NCBI RefSeq assembly: GCF_001723305.1
Contig: NZ_LPWF01000004.1
Location: forward strand, 207,515-271,514
From: Methyloceanibacter superfactus
Lineage (GTDB): Bacteria > Pseudomonadota > Alphaproteobacteria > Rhizobiales > Methyloligellaceae
Direction: 5' to 3'
DNA: 64,000 bases
The notes under the pieces are model-generated. The model was not told where the DNA came from, did no database searches, and was given only the letters and a program-made list of their open reading frames with translations. Both the position numbers and the translations under genes were made by a program. Below are positions 46,809 to 55,871 of the stretch, one piece after another (position 1 is the first letter of the stretch; every line of letters begins with the position of its first letter).

Positions 46809-47918
46809 TTATTGAGCGGCTTCAGTCTGGCTCATGAAGGTCGTGGAGTCGTCGGCGATCGCCGGCTCGCTGCCCATTTCGATCTGGCGGATCTCACCCT
46901 TGGCGGCGGCGAAAGCCTTGGCCAGGTCGATCATGTGGATGCTCTGGCTGCCATAGGTCTTGAAGTAGAAGCGCATGTTCTTCATGTCGGACACGGTGGT
47001 CCACTGGGTGAGCTCGGCCAGCGGTTTGCCGCCGCTTTCCTCGCGCACCGAGCCCAGCGGAATGTCGAACTGATTCATGATGTGAAAGCCCGACCAGACC
47101 GCCTCCTCGGCGGTGTCGGAGGGATACTCCGCCTGGCTGAAGGCCACCGCGCGCACGAAGCGTGACGGCGGCGTGAAGTCGCCCGGCAGGCCGTGCATGC
47201 CGGCGCCATTGCCGAGCTGGCCGAACGTGGTGCCGCCGAGATCGACGGGCGGCACGCCGGTCACGCTCAGATTCACGTAGTTGCGCAAATTCGTCGTGTG
47301 CCAATCGTAGGTCGGCGCGTTGGTCATCACGCCGAGCGGTGCGTCGGTGACCTGCAACGTGCCGCCGATCGGCTCGATGACGATCGACTTGCCGCTCTTG
47401 TCGGAGACGATGTAGTGAAGCGGCTGCACCTGATTGAGCACCGGCGCCGGGGTCGGCACGACGGCGACTTGCCCTAGTCCGGCCTTCACCTCGTCGACAT
47501 TGGCGAAGCTGCCGAGCACCCAGTTGCCGAACTCGTGCGGCGCCATGGCGCGGTTCGCGTTCTCGGGCGTCGCCTTGGCGTATTCCGCGAAGCCCGGGAA
47601 ATACAGCAGGCCGATGCTCAAGCCCTGATCGTTCATGCCGTCGAGAATGATGTCCTGACCGAGGGCGTTGGCGCCGAGCATGTTGTATTTCGTGGTGTAG
47701 GCGATGCCCTTGCCGCCGTCGGGCAGGGTCCCGTGCATGGCGGCGCCTTTCGGGACGACCGATACGCTGGAGTGGAGCAGATTCGCGAACTCCATGGTCC
47801 TGGCGCGGATGGTGGCGCCGTCTTTGGCCTTCAGGGCAATGTTGGTGCAGGCGAGGCCCGGCGTGGTGGCGCAGGCGAATGCGGCGACGAGCGCGTAAAT
47901 CGAGACGCGGCGGATCAT
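46809..47918 (-). CDS. Secreted choloylglycine/penicillin V acylase-family (Ntn) hydrolase, copy 1
   Basis: Linear amide C-N hydrolase (PF02275). Signal peptide MIRRVSIYALVAAFACATTP ends at GLA, so the mature protein starts CTNIALKAKDG with the catalytic N-terminal Cys. RTMEF supplies the conserved Arg region, GMNDQGLSIGLLYFPGFAEY the Asp/Tyr region, and LGVMTNAPTYDWHTTNLRNY the oxyanion Asn region. Start ATG 47918 has AGGAGGAG upstream; 369 aa. Gram-negative members cleave penicillin V and long-chain acyl-homoserine lactones. Paralogue at 49341. Confidence 0.9.
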   Translation of the reverse strand: MIRRVSIYALVAAFACATTPGLACTNIALKAKDGATIRARTMEFANLLHSSVSVVPKGAAMHGTLPDGGKGIAYTTKYNMLGANALGQDIILDGMNDQGLSIGLLYFPGFAEYAKATPENANRAMAPHEFGNWVLGSFANVDEVKAGLGQVAVVPTPAPVLNQVQPLHYIVSDKSGKSIVIEPIGGTLQVTDAPLGVMTNAPTYDWHTTNLRNYVNLSVTGVPPVDLGGTTFGQLGNGAGMHGLPGDFTPPSRFVRAVAFSQAEYPSDTAEEAVWSGFHIMNQFDIPLGSVREESGGKPLAELTQWTTVSDMKNMRFYFKTYGSQSIHMIDLAKAFAAAKGEIRQIEMGSEPAIADDSTTFMSQTEAAQ

Positions 47919-48060
47919 GGGGGCGATCTCCTCCTGAGAATGCGGGTCGCGCATCATCGGGGATGGGTCCGAAGGCCGGGTTAAGGCCGCGGGAGGCGCG
48001 CGATGCCGTTAAGGGTGGGTCACCAAGCACGCAGGGTTTGCCGCAATATGACGAGGCCCG

Positions 48061-49130
48061 CTAGCCGGTCTCGTCGCCGCGCGTCATCGGCTTGAAGATC
48101 TGCCCGCTTTCGAGCGTGCCGGCGTTGCAGAGATATTGGAACACCGTGCGCTGCTTGCGTTCGAACACGTCGTAATAGTCGGTCCAGCCCCACACGACGA
48201 TGGTGGCGTCGCCGTTCATGACGCGGTCGGCGAGGCTCGGCGTCGAGTCGCACTCGACGATGTCGACGAACGTGGCGTCGCGGCCAAGCCGCGGCCGCGC
48301 GGCGCTCGCCGACCGGTTATCGGGCAACGGCATGATGGGCAGCATGTCCTCGTCGGCCACGTCGCGGATGCCGACATTGGTGGCGGTGCGCATGCGCAAG
48401 GCGGGCGTCTGGCCGCTGTTGCGGAAGATCACCTTGACCTTGACGATGCCCTCGGACTCCGGAGTCTCGATGAACTCGAGCTTGTCGACATCGACATAGG
48501 CACGCACTCGTCGGCGCGGCCATCCTCGTCGCGTCGCCCAACCGCCGATTGGCTCGCGCCATCGGCGCCGCGCGCGGCCCGGCGTGCGGCCAGCGCCGCC
48601 ATGAGCAGCGGAATGAACATCATCAGCAGCAGCGCAGTCGCGAGCGCGCCGACGAGCATCAGAAGGCGGGTGAGGCCGACATTGCGCTCCGACGCCACGG
48701 CCGTCTTCTCGGCGGCCTCGGCCGTGCGCCATTGCTGGCAGAGATCGGCCTCGTAGGGATGCTGATAGTTCTCGCAAGGCTTGGCGATGTCCCAGCCGGT
48801 GGCGGCGGGAGCCGCATCCTCGGCCGCGGCCGCCTCGGGTGCGGGAGCCTCGGGGGACGCCGCTTCCGGCGCCGGCGACTCGGGAGCCGCCTCCTCGGGA
48901 GCCGCATCGGGGGCCGCTTCGTCGGCGGGGGCTTCTTCCGCCGGAGCCTCTTCGGCGGGGGCTTCGTCCGCCGGCGCGTCCTCCGTCGCCTCCGGATCCT
49001 GCGCGGCCGCATACGGCGGCGCCAAGGTCATGGTCATGGTCATGGTCATGGCGGCGCAGGACAACGCGGTCACATAGGCGAGCGCCCGCAGGCATGCGAA
49101 TGGGTCGGACGGCAATCGATGATTTGACAT
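48061..49130 (-). CDS. Membrane protein with Pro/Ala/Glu-rich periplasmic segment (one apparent frameshift)
   Basis: Starts MSNHRLPSDPFACLRALAYV with a signal-like segment containing four Met-Thr pairs. Residues about 45-110 are an Ala/Pro/Glu repeat region (EAPAEEAPAEEAPADEAAP). Two Cys flank a short conserved stretch (PCENYQHPYEADLCQQWRTA), followed by one membrane helix, LLMLVGALATALLLMMFIPL. After the frameshift near 48504 the C-terminal domain reads YVDVDKLEFIETPESEGIVK, VKVIFRNSGQTPALRMRTAT and VVWGWTDYYDVFERKQRTVF. About 356 aa repaired. The C-terminal domain occurs in many rhizobial membrane proteins of unknown function. Lies between two hydrolase paralogues. Confidence 0.72.
49026..49049. 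repeat. Four-copy GGTCAT hexanucleotide repeat
   Basis: Four perfect copies of GGTCAT within the signal-like segment of the 48061 gene, encoding Met-Thr pairs. A 6-bp unit changes length without changing frame. Confidence 0.85.
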
Positions 49131-49275
49131 GGCAGCGCGCAGCGAAATTTCCCCAGGGCGCCGATCCTATTCATCGAAACGCCATCTGTCTCGTCTTCAA
49201 CGCGGCCTTCTCGCTTCGTTCCGCGCCATCCGTATCCAAATGGGACAGATCCTGCGTCTCTCGTGCAACGCGGCC

Positions 49276-49308
49276 AAAAAAACGGCCCCGGGGAGACCCC
49301 GAGGCCGT
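49276..49308 (-). terminator. Intrinsic terminator of the second acylase-family gene
   Basis: On the minus strand ACGGCCTCGGGG (49308-49297) pairs with CCCCGGGGCCGT (49293-49282, one mismatch), followed by a run of seven T (49282-49276). It begins 33 bp after the stop at 49341. A textbook intrinsic terminator. Confidence 0.9.
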
Positions 49309-49340
49309 GATTTCCTTCGGCTCAGCCTGGACTGCGGGGG

Positions 49341-50465
49341 CTAGTTCGCCGCCTGTTTCAGGGTCGTCACGTCGCTGGAGACGTTGGCGACCGGCTGGGT
49401 CGCGGCCTCCATGTTGATCGTGCGGATCTCGCCCTTGGCAGCCTTGATGGCTTCCTTGAGGTCGACCATGCGGATCGACTGATCCTGATGGGTGCGGAAA
49501 TACCAGCGCAGATTCTTGAGGTCGTTGACGCTGGTCCACTCCGTGATCTCGGCGGACGGCTTGCCGACCGCGCCGTTGATCACCGAGCCCTTGGGGATAT
49601 CGAACTGGTTCAAGATGTGGAAAGCGGCGAACACGGCGTCCTCGCTATCGGCATTCGGCACGGCCGCCTGGCTGAACATGGCGGCGCGGACGAAGCGCGA
49701 CGGCGGCGTGAAGTCGCCCGGCAGGCCGAGCATGCCTGAGCCCGAGCCGGTGGCGTTCAACGTCACCGGGCCAAGCGTCTCGGATGTGATGTCCTTGGCG
49801 GTGAGGTTGATGTAGTTGTCGAGATTGGTCATGTGCCAATCATAGGTCGGCGCGTTGGTCATCACGCCGACCGGCGCCTCGGTCACCTTGAGCTTGCCGT
49901 CGATGGGCTCGATGGCGATCGACTTGCCGCTCTTGTCCTGCACGAAGAAGTGCACGTCGGCGACCATGCCTTCGGAACTGCCGAGGCCCGGCAGGGCCGT
50001 CGGCACCATGGCGACGTCTTGCACCGCCTTGGTCACCTCATCGACCGTGGCGAAGTTGCCGAGCACCCATAGTCCGAAGTCCTGCGGCGCCAAGGCGCGC
50101 GAGACGTTCTCCTTGGTGACGGGGGCGTATTTGGCGAAGCCCGGGAAATAGAACAGGCCGATCGACAGGCCCTGGTCGTTGAGGCCGTCGACAATCATGA
50201 CTTGACCGACGGCGTTGGCGCCGACGACGTCATAGCGGGTCTTGTAGGTGAGCCCCTTGCCGCCATCGGGCAGGGTCCCGCTGAACTCCTTGCCCGCCGG
50301 AACGACGATGACGTTGGACTGAAGCGGAAAGCCAAACTCCAGCGTGCGCCCGCGAATGGCGCCGCCGTCGGTGGCTTTCAGGCTGATGCCCGTGCAGGCA
50401 AGGGTGGGCGTGGTGGCGAGTGCGAGTGAAGCGGCGAGTGTGAGAATAGCAGCGCGGCGGAACAT
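49341..50465 (-). CDS. Secreted choloylglycine/penicillin V acylase-family (Ntn) hydrolase, copy 2
   Basis: A 374-aa paralogue of the 46809 gene. Signal peptide MFRRAAILTLAASLALATTP, cut after TLA to expose CTGISLKATDGGAIRGRTLE. Other matching segments: GLNDQGLSIGLFYFPGFAKY, VGVMTNAPTYDWHMTNLDNY and GLPGDFTPPSRFVRAAMFSQ, which is nearly identical in both copies. The ATG is preceded by GGAGGAGGTCAC-type sequence. Ends in a strong terminator. Substrate could be N-acyl-homoserine lactone, penicillin V or an acylated amino acid; the sequence cannot decide. Confidence 0.9.
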   Translation of the reverse strand: MFRRAAILTLAASLALATTPTLACTGISLKATDGGAIRGRTLEFGFPLQSNVIVVPAGKEFSGTLPDGGKGLTYKTRYDVVGANAVGQVMIVDGLNDQGLSIGLFYFPGFAKYAPVTKENVSRALAPQDFGLWVLGNFATVDEVTKAVQDVAMVPTALPGLGSSEGMVADVHFFVQDKSGKSIAIEPIDGKLKVTEAPVGVMTNAPTYDWHMTNLDNYINLTAKDITSETLGPVTLNATGSGSGMLGLPGDFTPPSRFVRAAMFSQAAVPNADSEDAVFAAFHILNQFDIPKGSVINGAVGKPSAEITEWTSVNDLKNLRWYFRTHQDQSIRMVDLKEAIKAAKGEIRTINMEAATQPVANVSSDVTTLKQAAN

Positions 50466-50600
50466 GGTGACCTCCTCCAGATGACGTTCCGCATCATGAG
50501 ACGGCCCGCTTAAGGTGCGTTTAAGTAAGCCCGCCGACCTTGCCGGAGGCTTAATCAGTCCTCGCCACGGCCCGTATAATTTGCGGCAAATCGTGCTGGG

Positions 50601-51644
50601 CTAGATGCCCGAGACGTCGAACAGGGAGCCGATGAAATAGGTCGCCGCCGCCGCCGCCGCGCCGATCGCCAGCATGCGGGCGCCGCCGACAAGCGCGCTG
50701 CGCCCCGAGAACAGGCTCAAGGCGGCACCGACACAGAACAGCGCCGTGCCGGAGATCAGCGAGGCGATCAGGATGCCGTGCTTGGCGTCGCCGAAAAGAT
50801 AGGGGATCAGCGGCAGGCTGGCGCCGACGGAGAAGGTGAGGAAGGACGAGATGGCCGCGCCGAGCGGCGAACCGAGGTCGTCGGGATTGAGGCCGAGCTC
50901 CTCGCGGGTCAGCGCGTCAAGCGCCTTTTCCGGATTCTCGATCAGATGGCTGGCGAGGTGGCGCGCCTCGTCGATGGGGATGCCGCGCGCCTGGTAGATC
51001 AGCGCCAGCTCCTCGGCTTCCTCCTTGGGGTATCGTTCGAGCTCGTCTTTCTCCTGGGCGATCTGGTGCTCGAACATCTCCTTCTGCGACAGCACGGAGA
51101 TGAACTCGCCCGCGCCCATGGAGAAGGCGCCGGCGAGCAGTCCCGCCACGCCGGTCAGGAGGATGACGCTGCCGCTGGTTCCGGCGCCGGCCACGCCCAT
51201 GACGAGGCAGGTATTGGACACCAGGCCGTCATTGACGCCGAATACGCCGGCGCGAAGCGTGCCGCTGCCATAGGTCTTATGCCGCCGCCCGACCTCCTCC
51301 ACGGAGGTGGGCATGGGATGGCCTTGCGCGTCCTCGCCGCCCGAGGACGTGGCCTTGCCGCGATAGACCGACACGCCGCGCACCTTCGAGGCCGACAGCA
51401 CATGGCGCATGGCGCGCGGCCCCACGACGCCGAGCAGGAACACCGTGATCCGCGACCGCAGCGAGGGGGTAAAGACCGGGGTGTGTTTCAGATCCTTGGC
51501 GAGAATGCCGGCCTGCTCCTCGGCCGCCGCGGCCATGTCGCGAAACAGCTTGGCCCGCGTGGGATCCTTTTCCGCCGCGGCGACGGCGCCCGATAAATAG
51601 GCGGCCGTCTTCTCCGACCGCCAGCGTTCGGCAGCGTCTTCCAT
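50601..51644 (-). CDS. VIT1/CCC1 family transporter with rubrerythrin-like N-terminus (MbfA-like)
   Basis: A 347-aa protein. The N-terminal 55 residues (MEDAAERWRSEKTAAYLSGA, FRDMAAAAEEQAGILAKDL) resemble the helical start of a ferritin-like/rubrerythrin domain but are too short to hold a complete di-iron site. The VIT1 part begins GSGTLRAGVFGVNDGLVSNT and contains LLAGAFSMGAGEFISVLSQK and SFLTFSVGASLPLIPYLFGD, with five membrane spans. MbfA proteins of rhizobia export iron under Irr control. No Irr box is visible in the short 22-bp upstream gap. Iron/manganese export is inferred. Confidence 0.82.
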   Translation of the reverse strand: MEDAAERWRSEKTAAYLSGAVAAAEKDPTRAKLFRDMAAAAEEQAGILAKDLKHTPVFTPSLRSRITVFLLGVVGPRAMRHVLSASKVRGVSVYRGKATSSGGEDAQGHPMPTSVEEVGRRHKTYGSGTLRAGVFGVNDGLVSNTCLVMGVAGAGTSGSVILLTGVAGLLAGAFSMGAGEFISVLSQKEMFEHQIAQEKDELERYPKEEAEELALIYQARGIPIDEARHLASHLIENPEKALDALTREELGLNPDDLGSPLGAAISSFLTFSVGASLPLIPYLFGDAKHGILIASLISGTALFCVGAALSLFSGRSALVGGARMLAIGAAAAAATYFIGSLFDVSGI

Positions 51645-51667
51645 GGCCAGATTCCCCCTTCTCGCAC

Positions 51668-52378
51668 TCAGATCAGATTCACAGTGCCCTTCGCGAGGTC
51701 ATAGACGCCGCCCTGGATGACCACCTTGCCGGACTTGACGGCGTCGCCGATCACGTCCGAGCGCGTCTTCAGGTTGCTCATGCCGAGGCGGACATTCTCC
51801 TCGATCGTGGCGGCGAGAAGATCGCCCGGATGCTTGCCGTGAGCGGCGTCCACCGCAGGCTGGATCGCCTCGACGAGTTCAGGCAGATGGCCCGGCAGCT
51901 TACTGCGCTCCCGCGCCGACTGGAGCGCCGCGGCCACGGCGCCGCAGTTCGAATGGCCCAGCACCAGGATCAGCGGCACGTTGAGAACCGCGACCGCGAA
52001 TTCCATGCTGGCGAGCCCGTAATTGCTGACGACGTTGCCGGCGTCACGCACCACGAACACCTCGCCGGGGCCCTTGTCGAAGACGATCTCCGGCGGGACG
52101 CGGCTGTCGGCGCAGGCGAGCACGCCAACGATGGGAAATTGCGCGGCGACGCTCGCGGCGCGGTCGGCGAAATAGTCCCGCTCGTTGAATTCGCCCGCGA
52201 GATAGCGGGCATTGCCGGCCTTCAAGCGGTCCAGGGCCTCGGCGGGGGAAATGGCGTTCGCCGCCGGTTCGGCGGCGCGGCCACGGCTCACGGGAATGGT
52301 GGTCGCGGCCAGAAGCGCGCCGGCTCCGGCCATGAGATGGCGCCGCGACAAAGTCTTGGAATCGCAATTTCCGCACAT
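51668..52378 (-). CDS. Beta-class carbonic anhydrase with Tat-like signal
   Basis: Interconverts CO2 and bicarbonate. Zinc ligands and catalytic dyad: GVLACADSRVPPEIVFDKGP (Cys, Asp-Arg) and LILVLGHSNCGAVAAALQSA (His, Cys). The N-terminus, MCGNCDSKTLSRRHLMAGAG, has twin arginines (SRRHLM) before a hydrophobic stretch, i.e. a probable Tat signal ending near GRAAEPAA, so the enzyme is likely periplasmic. 236 aa from ATG 52378; 9 more residues from 52405 are possible. It lies 23 bp upstream of the iron transporter gene on the same strand. Confidence 0.9.
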   Translation of the reverse strand: MCGNCDSKTLSRRHLMAGAGALLAATTIPVSRGRAAEPAANAISPAEALDRLKAGNARYLAGEFNERDYFADRAASVAAQFPIVGVLACADSRVPPEIVFDKGPGEVFVVRDAGNVVSNYGLASMEFAVAVLNVPLILVLGHSNCGAVAAALQSARERSKLPGHLPELVEAIQPAVDAAHGKHPGDLLAATIEENVRLGMSNLKTRSDVIGDAVKSGKVVIQGGVYDLAKGTVNLI

Positions 52379-52473
52379 GGCTTTGAGTCTCCCTTGTAGG
52401 CGCACCCTTTCGGATGCGCCGCGGACAAGCTCAACCCTTACGCGGCAAATTCTTAAAACTTACGATCCGCAAC

Positions 52474-53613
52474 TTATGCGTTTTTAGGTTTGGACAGGAT
52501 CATCCGGTAGCAGTCGAGATTGCGGGCGAGGAATTCGTAGGTGGCGCCCCATAGATAGAGGCGGAAACGGCGATACTCGAACTCGCCGAAGGCCTTGATG
52601 ACCGCGTCCTTGTTGGACTCCAGATTCTCGGCCCACTGCTTGAAGGTGAGGTAGTAGCTCCAGCGGTCGCTGTGCACTTCCTCGCACTCGAACTCGGTCT
52701 TGTTGAGCTTGTTGAGGAAGTCGTCGAGCACGAGGAAGGAGTGATTGCCCGGATAGATGTAGCGGACCATGAAGGTGGACAGCTCGTATTTCTTGCGCGC
52801 GGCGCTGCCGTCGAGGAACACGAGACCGCCCGGCTTCAGCAGCCGGTAGAATTTCCGCAGCACCTTCTCGTAGTTCGGCAGATGCTCGATGACGCCCATG
52901 ATGACGATGGCGTCGTAGGGCTCGTCGGGCTCGAAATCGTAGAAGTCCGTCAGCAGGATGTCGAACTGGTCGCCGAAATTGGCGAGCTTGTCGCGCAGGA
53001 AACTCTGCGACACTTCCGAGTTGGTGATGCCGGTATATTGGATGCCGGATTGCAGCGCATGGCCGGAAAACGCGCCCCAGCCGGGGCCGATCTCGAGCAC
53101 GCGCTTGCCCGGTCCGAGCTCGCATTTCTCGATCGCCCAATCGAATTTGCGCTGTAGCGCTTTCGACAGCGGCTCGTCGTCGCTCTCGTAGATGCCCTGG
53201 CTGTAGGCCGGGAACACGGGATCGAGGAAGCTCAGAAACAACTTGGGGTCCAGGTTGTAGTGCGAGGCGATAGCCTGCTTGTTGGTGTAGACCTGGCCGA
53301 ACAGCAGCGGCTGGATAAAGCGCCAGGCGGCGACCAGCGGATGGCTGTCGTCGAGCGACGCCCGAAGCGCGAAAGGCTTCAGCATGTCGCCTTCGATGTC
53401 GATGTCGCCTTGCAGGTAGGCCTCGGCGATGTCGGCCTCGTCTAGCGTGCGCAGCGCCTTGATGGCCCGCTCGTTATGCAGGCCGACGTGGAATTCGGGA
53501 TCCCCTTGGCCAACCGTCCGCTTGGCGCCGTCCGGCAACTCGATGGAGAAGGGCGTCGCGATCCCACCGACACGATTGATGAAGGCGTCGAGCGTGGTTG
53601 CGGCTGATGACAT
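52474..53613 (-). CDS. Cyclopropane-fatty-acyl-phospholipid synthase family methyltransferase
   Basis: Transfers a methylene from SAM to unsaturated phospholipid acyl chains. A 379-aa protein with the N-terminal lipid-binding domain (GDPEFHVGLHNERAIKALRT, ADIAEAYLQGDIDIEGDML) and a SAM domain: KRVLEIGPGWGAFSGHALQS. HYNLDPKLFLSFLDP and QSFLRDKLANFGDQFDILL follow the family pattern, as does YDAIVIMGVIEHLPNYEKVL. Start M at 53613 has GGGGGA 8 bp upstream. It belongs to the Cfa/CmaA group; whether cyclopropanation is the actual reaction is inferred. Confidence 0.88.
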   Translation of the reverse strand: MSSAATTLDAFINRVGGIATPFSIELPDGAKRTVGQGDPEFHVGLHNERAIKALRTLDEADIAEAYLQGDIDIEGDMLKPFALRASLDDSHPLVAAWRFIQPLLFGQVYTNKQAIASHYNLDPKLFLSFLDPVFPAYSQGIYESDDEPLSKALQRKFDWAIEKCELGPGKRVLEIGPGWGAFSGHALQSGIQYTGITNSEVSQSFLRDKLANFGDQFDILLTDFYDFEPDEPYDAIVIMGVIEHLPNYEKVLRKFYRLLKPGGLVFLDGSAARKKYELSTFMVRYIYPGNHSFLVLDDFLNKLNKTEFECEEVHSDRWSYYLTFKQWAENLESNKDAVIKAFGEFEYRRFRLYLWGATYEFLARNLDCYRMILSKPKNA

Positions 53614-53863
53614 TCGCATTATCCCCCGGCTTTGTTGCGCCCGCGCGTGGGTCCGCGCCAGGCAGGCGTTCTTGTCGGTCGCACGTTCTTGGCAATCGCC
53701 TTCGGCAATCGCGGTCTTGGCGTTCGGTCCCGGACCAATTGTGCCCTGGAAGCGGTCAGAATGAAATGCCCACGACGCGGGACGGGCCCTGAGCCTCGTT
53801 GTCGCGGCCCCCGCGGGCGTCTAAGGGTATCCACCCGTTCGCCCCCGCAACCTGGAGTTTGGA

Positions 53864-55014
53864 ATGCGCCTCATGAAGCCCTGCCTGCGACGGGCCCTCG
53901 CGGCCTTATCTCTACTCGGCCTCTGCTCGGCGCTGGCCGGTCCGGCGGTGGCGGCCGAGCCAGGCTCCATCGTCAATGTCTGGCCGCTGACAGGCGGCAG
54001 CCCGGACGGCGGCGAGGCGTTCCGTATTCTCTACCGCTCGACCGGTTTGAAGGGCGAGCCGATCTCCGTCTCCGGGGCGATCTACATCCCGCCCGGCAAG
54101 GCGCCGGCCGGCGGGCGCGACGTGATCGCCTACGGTCATCCCACCTCGGGCGTGGTCGAGAAATGCGCGCCGTCGCTGATGCCCGACAATGCCGGCCTGA
54201 TCTGGGGCCTGAAGTCGATGCTGGCCCAGGGCTATATCGTCGTCGCCACCGACTATCCGGGGCTCGGGACGCCGGGTATCCACCCCTATCTCATCGGCAT
54301 CAGCGAGGGCCGCGCGGTGCTCGATTCGGTGCGCGCCGCCCGCGCCTTGCCGCGTTCGGGCGCCTCCGACCGGTTCGTGCTGTGGGGGCACAGCCAGGGC
54401 GGCCATGCGGTGCTCTATGCCGGGGAAATGGCCAAGGCCTACGCGCCCGAACTCAAATTATTCGGGATCGCCGCGGCGGCGCCGGCCACCTATCTCGCGG
54501 AGCTGTTCGACGCCGACAAGTCGAGCTCGGCCGGCAAGGAGCTGACCGCCATGGCGATCTGGTCGTGGTCGAATCTCTATACGACCCGGCATCGAGCCTG
54601 GTCGAGCCGGACGCGATGCAAGTCTACGAGACGATGGCCCATGACTGCATCGAATCGGTGCCCCAGTTCGAAGCTCTCGACAAAGCGGAGCGGCCTCTGC
54701 AGACGGAAAAATTTCTGAAAGCGAATCCCGCCAAGACCGAGCCGTGGGCTTCGATCATGCAGCGCAACTCGCCGGGCAAGGCGGCCGCCGGCGCGCCGGT
54801 GTTCCTGGCGCAAGGCACCGCCGACACCATCGTGCGGCCCTACATCACCAAGCAGTTCGGCGACGCGCTGTGCAAGCAGGGCGCAAAGGTGACGTTCGTC
54901 GAGATGCCGGGCGTGACGCACACCTTCGCCGCCAAGGAGAGCGTGACGGCGGCGCTGAAATGGATGGACGAGCGCTTTCGCGGCGCGCCCCCTCCCAATA
55001 GCTGCGGCCGCTAG
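53864..55014 (+). CDS. Secreted lipase-like alpha/beta hydrolase (one apparent frameshift)
   Basis: A secretory-lipase (LIP)-type hydrolase. Signal peptide MRLMKPCLRRALAALSLLGL, cut after AVAA. Nucleophile motif: VLWGHSQGGHAVLYAGE. Upstream, YGHPTSGVVEKCAPSL and VATDYPGLGTPGIHPYLIG are typical of the family. The frame breaks near 54570, after which SLYDPASSLVEPDAMQVYET continues. The acid and His regions are FLAQGTADTIVRPYITKQFG and VEMPGVTHTFAAKESV. About 384 aa repaired, with four or more Cys. Substrate unknown, probably esters. Confidence 0.85.
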
Positions 55015-55018
55015 GACA

Positions 55019-55195
55019 TCAGCGCCAATCGCCGATGGCGAAGGACAGAATCACGATCGCGACGAACAGAACCAAGAAGATGACAAATAGGAGCTTGGCG
55101 ACTTTGGCCGCGCCGTGCTCAAGGCGTGTGAAACCGAAGGCTCCGGCGAGCACCGATATCACAAGCGCGATGATCGCCCATTTGAGCAGCCCCAC
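55019..55195 (-). CDS. DUF1328 (UPF0391) small membrane protein
   Basis: A 58-aa protein with GTG start at 55195. Reads VGLLKWAIIALVISVLAGAF, GFTRLEHGAAKVAKLLFVIF and LVLFVAIVILSFAIGDWR, i.e. two membrane helices with a short basic loop. This is the complete DUF1328/UPF0391 pattern (usual length 53-60 aa). In enterobacteria the relative YtjA is a stress-inducible membrane peptide of unknown role. It lies 9 bp upstream of nothing else on the strand except the transpeptidase gene, which ends at 55205, so the two are probably co-transcribed. Confidence 0.88.
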   Translation of the reverse strand: MGLLKWAIIALVISVLAGAFGFTRLEHGAAKVAKLLFVIFLVLFVAIVILSFAIGDWR

Positions 55196-55204
55196 GGCCT
55201 GCCC

Positions 55205-55630
55205 CTAGCGTGTGATCTTGATGGTCGTGTTGCCGGGGCCGTATTTCTGCACCAGCGAATAGAGCGCGGCGGCGTTGGACGGATGCAGCCGCACGCAACC
55301 GTGGCTCGCCGGACGGCCGAGATATTTGGTCTCGTAGGAGCCGTGGATGGCGTAGCCCTTGTAGAAGAAGATCGAATAGGGCATCGGCGAGCCATCATAG
55401 ATGGACGAGCGGTGATAGCGCGACAGGGCAGTCGGCTTATAGGTGCCGGTCGGCGTGCGGTAGCCGCTGCGCGCGGTGGAAACTTTCCATGTGTAGGTCG
55501 GCCTGCCGTTCACATAGACCTGCATGCGCTGGTTGGAGAGGCTGATCTGAGCGACCACGCCGGCATGGGCAAGACTAGGAATGGCGAGCGCCACGCTCAG
55601 CAAGGCCGCCAGCAGAAAACTCCGTCTCAT
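55205..55630 (-). CDS. L,D-transpeptidase (YkuD domain)
   Basis: Periplasmic enzyme that makes 3-3 peptidoglycan crosslinks or anchors proteins to peptidoglycan. A 141-aa protein with signal peptide MRRSFLLAALLSVALAIPSL, cut after AHA. The YkuD domain starts AQISLSNQRMQVYVNGRPTY. The catalytic motif is ASHGCVRLHPSN, with the upstream His in GYAIHGSYETKYLG. SGYRTPTGTYKP is the conserved substrate-side segment. Start M at 55630; 55636 also possible. Confidence 0.93.
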   Translation of the reverse strand: MRRSFLLAALLSVALAIPSLAHAGVVAQISLSNQRMQVYVNGRPTYTWKVSTARSGYRTPTGTYKPTALSRYHRSSIYDGSPMPYSIFFYKGYAIHGSYETKYLGRPASHGCVRLHPSNAAALYSLVQKYGPGNTTIKITR

Positions 55631-55871
55631 GATCATTCTCCCTCAGGGCAGGTTGTGTGCCGCCGCCTGGCGCGTGCCGGCACCGGGCGGGGCGTAGGAT
55701 CCAGCGTATCGCAGCAGACTAGGCCCCGCGGCTGAATATCTGCTGAACAAGACCGGTCGAGCCGTGCGCCGGGGACCAGCATAGGGCCTAACGGGGTCCA
55801 ATTTCCCCTATGACTTGTGCTAAGCTTGTGCTGCCATACGCAAAGCTTGGCGGGGAGCCGGTTGAGTGCCG

